Positions 58,239 through 64,000 of a stretch of DNA of 64,000 nt are shown one piece after another. Each line of letters opens with the position of its first letter. Within the stretch, counting starts at the first letter, position 1. The position numbers were made by a program, and so were the translations under genes. The notes beneath the pieces were generated by a model. The model worked only from the letters and a program-made list of their open reading frames with translations, made no database searches and was not told where the DNA came from. Origin of the DNA: Combretum micranthum. Taxonomy: Eukaryota; Streptophyta; Magnoliopsida; Myrtales; Combretaceae. Location of the stretch: NCBI GenBank assembly GCA_024138025.1, contig JAMXBD010000972.1, positions 434,001 to 498,000 on the forward strand. Reading direction: 5' to 3'.

Positions 58239-61200
58239 TATCACGCCCTAGAGGATATCCTAAACATGGTAGTCCGCGGCACATAATATTAAAGCTAATG
58301 AATGACAACCTTAGTCATGCAGGAGCTTCGATATCATATGCAAGGCGTACTTCTAAGATAGTAGGAGACTCATAGGAGTATTATGTTTAAGCAAATAATA
58401 AAAGCATGCAAGAACTTATATAAACAAACATGTAATATTCATTGGAATAATAGTCTCATATAACTTCTTAGGGGTATTCTCCCGTTCTAATAGTCTTGTT
58501 CAACTAAGCTATCATAATATACATAAATTTACTATAAATCTACTATAGAGATTTTTTTTAGAAGTCTACATTCTAAACTAAATACATATAAACTTCTCCC
58601 AAAAACTCCTAGTAACTTTGGCTCATACTTGACAAACGGGGCTCCTTGGTGTCAACCACTAGTAATCATACTGTAATAAAAAGCTATAGGGGTATAAGAA
58701 AAACTAGCTTGGTGAGATAACTCCCATTTACAAAAAATTTCCATAAATCACATAAGTATTTATATAATCATATGAGAATGCATCAAACACATAAGCAAAC
58801 AAAATACACACGATTAACCGGAAACAATGTGCTGCATGGATTTTACGCCCTTCATATCGAGGGTTAGGTGATTATTGGCCCATACGACCATCAATACTTG
58901 CAGACTTACCGGCTCGTACTTACCTTGTAGATTTTCCGGCTCCTGCTTGCTCATGTAAACTTTTCGGCTCCTACTAGCCACCACTATAGCTCCTCATTTC
59001 CCCACACGAGGAATAGTAGTGAAAAATAAATAAATGTGACTCACAAGTATGATATGCATGAATCGTTTTTAATATAGGGTTATTCCATTATTGTCAAGTT
59101 CAAGTTAAAGGTGATCAAATCAATATGCATCATATCATTGCAAGAAATCATACAGTATTCATCAATTCCTCTTTCGATATTCTTAACTTTTATTCAATCA
59201 GTCATAAATCCAATTCACACAACATTTGTTCATTTATCTTTTCCTTATTTTCTAGTGCTACTACTTACAAGCACAAACAAGGAAATGTAACTAGTAAGGG
59301 ATTAACTCACTCCATGACGATCGCTCCTAGTCAAAGTAATCTTCCGGGAATGCGATTTCGGTTCTTTCTTCACCTAAACAAAACGAAATCCCCAAAATGA
59401 GTCTTCCATGGAATTTCTATTTTGAAGATCTTAAATCTATCTTGAATTCGTGGTAAAATCAGGTAGAAAGAATTTCCAACTTAAAATAGCCATAACTTGC
59501 TCATTTTAACTTGGAATTTCGCATATTATATACCGTTTTCTACCAACTCGAAAAGATCTATCTATTTCTAAAACTATTTTCATCAAAGTAAGTTGTTTGA
59601 GCTCCAAAATAGTGATGATCAGATTTACCACGAATTTTCACAAAACTTATATTCCTTCTTTTTACAAAAGCTCATATCAAAGAGATAAATATTATAATAG
59701 TTTGTAAAACCTTTGAAATATATTTACATATATTTATTGACTCATATCCAATGTATGAATTTAATGAAGTTGTCTCAATCTTGAATTTTTGGTAAAAGTA
59801 AAGTCATCTAAAGATTTTGAAAAATGAAACTTTTGAAAATTTCCTTTTATCTTGCTAGAAAAATCTCAAGTTACTTTAAATGAGTATTTTTCCTTTCTTT
59901 AATTTCATTTCCGTAGCCTTTTTAACTTTCTAAAGAATGATTTTTATTTTCTAAGCTTAGTTAATATTTTTTGAAAGTAGTAATAATCTATATCTATAGA
60001 AATAATTTTCTTATTTCTTAAGATTATTCTACTTTTATGAAAGGAAATTTCTTGATATTTGTCAAACTAGTATTTGATGAAAAGTAAAGTTTAGTAAAAT
60101 TTTTGTTTAATCAAGAATTTCCTTCCATCTCATGACTTTGTAAAGTGTGTGTATTGTTTTAAAAAAAAAATCCCCATGTTCTTAAAATTTATAATGAATT
60201 CCTCTAGATTTCTAAAAAAAGTTTGTTAAGATAAATTCCTAAGTTTTCATGAAAAATTACTTCCTTCATAACAACTTTTATTTTTAGAGAAGAACTTCTA
60301 TTTCAAGAAAACTTTTTCCTTTTTTATTTTGTTAAGACAAAAATCAATATGTTCATGCATGATTATGAATATGAAACATAAAATTATGAAAACATAAGAA
60401 AGACACAATAATTAAAGAAATAAGCTAGTAAAGAAATATGTCAAGTATTGGAACCTTAGCTTCATCAAGGTATCTCAGGGCTAAGAATAGACTAGTCCCA
60501 AAAGAAAAAGAAAATTATTTTGACTTGATGAGAACAAGTCTAAGACTAGAAAGACTAGTCTTAAGATAACATTGAAAGTGAATAAATTGCAAGGCAATAA
60601 ATAAATTGCAAAACAAATGAGCTTATATTCTCTAAAAGATATATATAGCTACATAGATATATTTAGTTAAATATATATATGAAAGAAACATAAAGGAAAT
60701 AGATTTATGAACAAAAACAAAGTATGAACATGTTGTTACTTTCTTAACATTCATGGTTTAGAAAACACACACTAAGCTTATACTAAGTAAATGAATAATT
60801 AGAAAGCTAAAACTATTACCTATAGAAGAAGTAGAAACCAGAGAAAACTTAAGAGAGTTTATGGAGAGATTTTTAGAGAGTAATTTTAGTGTATGGAATG
60901 TGTGAAGAAAATGGAAGGAAGATGGGGTACTTATAAGAAAATATGGGAGAAAATTTGTGTTAATTAAATAAATAAAAATTGAAACAAATTGAGGAGAAGA
61001 GAGGGAGTGGCTGACGCAATTCATGAAGGAAAGAGAGAGAGAAATTTATTTTTTTATATTTTTGTTAATGAAAAAGTAAGATATGAAATATGTGAAGTTG
61101 TATTGGAAATGCAAATTGTAAGAAAATAGAGGTATGGTTGTAAGAGTAGGTTGTAAGAAAAAGTAGAGATAGATAAATAGTATAAAATAGTAATAAATAA

Positions 61201-61633
61201 TGTAATGTAAAGTAGACATGACAATTTAAGTACCGGTAGTAAGAAAATACGCGTATAATTGTGATATATGATATTTTTAGTTACCGAAAAATTATGAAAC
61301 TGATACTTTTGAAAATCTTATATTTTTATGAGTGTAATGGTATATCCGGAATATTTTTACCATTATAAGCCCCAAGATACGCTTTTTGAAAACTGTGTCC
61401 GATCGTGCTCAAAACAAATCTTGGTTTAACTAACTTGATACTTTTAAGCTTTATCAGGTTATTACGAACTATTCTACATACTAATCTCTTACTTACTTTC
61501 TTAGGGTTGCTTAAACGAGAATGTCGGATTTGAACAGTCACGTTTGACTAGGGTTTTGTTAACTTTAGGATTTCCGGTTGACCTTCTAATTAGAGTTTAA
61601 GCTTAATTGATCACAAAACTTTGGGGGTTTACA
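58239..61633 (-). repeat. Solo LTR nested in the 58004 LTR
   Basis: Starts TATCACGCCC (family TG changed to TA) and ends GGGGGTTTACA, flanked by perfect 5-bp repeats CATAC (58234-58238 and 61634-61638). Length is 3395 bp. It carries the conserved block (61230), a TATA-like box (60930-60937, minus sense) and the palindrome (60541-60563). Having inserted into a copy of its own family, it dates that copy as older. Confidence 0.9.
60541..60563. repeat. Conserved LTR palindrome, copy 4
   Basis: TAAGACTAG-AAAGA-CTAGTCTTA, identical to copy 3. Confidence 0.75.
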
Positions 61634-64000
61634 CATACCCCCGTCAAAATATCAAGAGTCCTTAGGTTCTCAAAAGTCTCCTACAACAACATATATTATA
61701 TATATATATATATGATTGAGGAGATTCAACTAGAAGTCTATGCCTAACATCTAGGTTTGGACTTCTTCAAAAAGCTCCTTAAATTCCAAAAGATATACCT
61801 GTAGAAAGTAGCCTCTCGGAGATAGCCATAAATAATCATACTGCAACAAGAAACTATAGGGATATAAGCTTATGAGCTTAGTAAGTTTCACTTCCAAATT
61901 AAATACTTCATCATACAATAGGGCAAACAAGTTATATTATCAATCATATGAAATGCACAAGCACGTAAGCATACAATACAAAAGACTTTCCGAGAGTCCT
62001 ATGTTGAATGGATTTATGCCCTCCATTCGGGGTTAGGTGTTTCAGGCTCATACGACCATAGATTTCAATTTTTCTCATTTTATAGTGGTTGATTCAAGTA
62101 CCCACCCACTCACAAATTTTGTAGTTGATATAAGTGCCTACACCACTTCCATTTTAATTCAGGCCATTCATGCCAACATTCGGGTTTATAGACCCTTCGT
62201 TGCCTAGCTATTATGCCTTCTTCCCACAAAGGTATAATAACCAATGCAATGTGACTCAACATATGGTATGCATGTCAATTTAATTATAAGATCATGGTAT
62301 ATTATTTAAGCGAATTATAGGCGATCATAGATATGGTAGACACTTCAATTCTATACCACATCATACAGGTATTCATAGAACTTCCCATCTTGATATTCTT
62401 ATCTCAACCAATAGAACTCACATGCACATTCCAAATTTTATCTTGACCTAATTCTAATGCCACTATCATTACACGCACAACCAGGAGCATATAATTTAAA
62501 GATAGTGAACTCACTTTGCCATGGCTCGAAAATCCACTTAATTGTAATAGTCCTCGGGAAGGTCTAGTCCATCTCCCAAGTCTCCTAATCAAAAGATATA
62601 ACTCCAATGAATATTTCTATGAAGTTTGAATGAACTTATAAATCCTATTCTAACAAGTTCCTCAAAGTTCGCTTAAGAGAAAATTCTAACTTAAAACGGC
62701 CATAACTTGGTCATTTTAACTCGAAATTTCGCATATTATATACCGATTTCTACCTTTTGACGAGAACTGTCTATTTCTAAAGTTAGTTCCATCAAACAAG
62801 GTTGTTAGATCCATGAACATTAGGGTACATAATGCTATACAAAATCCCCATCCCACAAATCAATTCCTAATTTCAATCCAAGCATCATTCAAAAGCTTTG
62901 ATAGATACTTAGCTATTATTATATCTTAAAAGAATCTTTTATATACATATATAACGCAATATCATGCATGATTCATGGGTGTTGGTAAATCTATTTTTTC
63001 ATGTACTTAGACAATACTTTATGGGATGTGTAAGACATTATTTTCCTAGCTTGTTTCTACTAAGAGCATTATATGTACATGCAATACCTACAAGTTATTA
63101 TCATGAATATCATGAGATGAGTTATCTATATGTATATCCTCAATGATATTTGATATCATGATATCTTTTAGAAAACTTTTACTTTGCAAAACTTTTGAAA
63201 TTACTAGACTTAAGAAAACTAGTTTTATTCCTTGCAAAATCACACTTGTTTTTATCAAAACTCAACCTTGATGACCTATATGTCCAGCACCTTCATTATT
63301 TTAATAAAATTCTTCATCGTGGAGTTAGAAAATAGATGTTTAAATAGGTGGTCTACCTAATTACAAATTTTACAAGATTTTAAGGAATGAAAATATTGTT
63401 TAATCTATACTTTGAAATCTTTCCTTGTTTTAGGATTATACTTTGATAAATTTCATTTATCCTTGTAAAAATTAGGTCTTTATTACATGTATTCCCTAGG
63501 ACTTCTATTTTTCCATTAAATATCGTTTTGGCATTTGGAAGTAGGTGTTTAAATAGAGGTCATTCTAAATCCGAATTTCGAAATTTATATTTGAGATTGT
63601 TTCTTTTGTAAAACTCATTTAATCTTTCTAAAACTAACTCCTAATCAAACCTACTCCTTAAGATTTCCATTTCTGTAATAAAAATCTTGTTTTGGGGTTG
63701 AAAAATAGGTTTTCACATATAAAGCTTTCCTTATTACGAATTTTAAGTTGGCTGTTGGGATTAAAACATAATGCTAACATAACTTTTTATAAACTTTTCT
63801 TGTTTTGAAAATATACCTTAGTAAATCTAAGCTTTACTTATCAAAACCACTCATTTATGATACCTATTCCCTAAGCCTTTCATTTTTAGTGCAAAGTACT
63901 CATTTTGAAGTTAAAAAATAGCTTTTCCAAATATGGTTCTTTTTAGATCCGAATTTCCAAAAATTATTTTTGTTGGAACTAAAATAGATCTCAAGCTTTC

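Larger units (their letters stand above)
58004..64000 (-). repeat. LTR of the TGTCACG family, split and running off the window
   Basis: Starts TGTCATGCCCC at 58004, cutting Gypsy-2. Its first 235 bp end in GGGGCATAC, and the sequence resumes after the inner solo LTR at 61639, continuing collinearly with the other family LTRs (for example ATGTTGAATGGATTTATG...CTCCATTCGGGG near 62010, AACGGCCATAACTTGGTCATTTTAACTCG near 62695). The right end is outside the window, so solo or full-element status is unknown. Confidence 0.8.

Noticed and set aside
1..64000. CRISPR arrays, bacterial operons, rRNA or tRNA genes.
   Set aside because: No repeat-spacer structure, ribosome-binding context or tRNA-like fold was seen; the window is plant nuclear DNA.

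Overview
The window looks like gene-poor, repeat-rich nuclear DNA of a flowering plant. It is strongly AT-rich, I recognise no intact host gene, and nearly everything identifiable is a plant transposable element: Ty1/copia fragments, Ty3/gypsy chromoviruses of the Tekay/Del type, solo LTRs, small MITE-like DNA elements and a candidate Helitron. I could not assign a genus. All statements come from reading the sequence; no database search was run.

Layout. 1-4260: a decayed copia element on the + strand (gag, protease, integrase, reverse transcriptase, RNase H, 3' LTR); its 5' end lies outside the window. 4261-10200: AT-rich spacer with a 161-bp CACTA-like MITE at 7257. 10670-12235: a second, more decayed copia pol whose RT active site reads YVNN. 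12240-15480: spacer with a slightly GC-richer island near 14 kb. 15480-18660: a retroelement island with broken coiled-coil-like reading frames, a perfect tRNA-Met primer-binding motif and two repeat blocks present in both orientations; it could be an old pararetrovirus-like insertion or a rearranged LTR element. 18660-28280: spacer holding a degenerate 38-39 bp tandem repeat, a Harbinger-like MITE (23386-23794) and a probable gypsy solo LTR (about 24980-26869).

28282-42517 reads as a nested stack: a hAT-like element split by a second hAT-like element, which is itself split by a 12.3-kb gypsy element (29109-41451, minus strand). That element, Gypsy-1, has paired 3.5-kb LTRs, a PBS, a PPT, gag, protease, RT, integrase, a chromodomain-like tail and an extra acidic ORF between the PBS and gag. 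42756-45220 is a candidate Helitron carrying a copia-type solo LTR. 48000-58003 is a second Tekay-like gypsy element (Gypsy-2, minus strand). Its RT is cut by a 4.3-kb solo LTR with a perfect TGGCT duplication, and its upstream part is cut by another LTR at 58004. That LTR contains a further solo LTR (58239-61633) with a perfect CATAC duplication.

Nothing here is likely to be an active gene system: every pol region has stops, frameshifts or lost catalytic residues. The points of most interest are the insertion history, the repeated occurrence of one long-LTR chromovirus family (five LTR copies in 35 kb) with conserved promoter-proximal blocks and a conserved palindrome, the extra ORF ahead of gag, and the inverted-repeat island at 15.5-18.7 kb.
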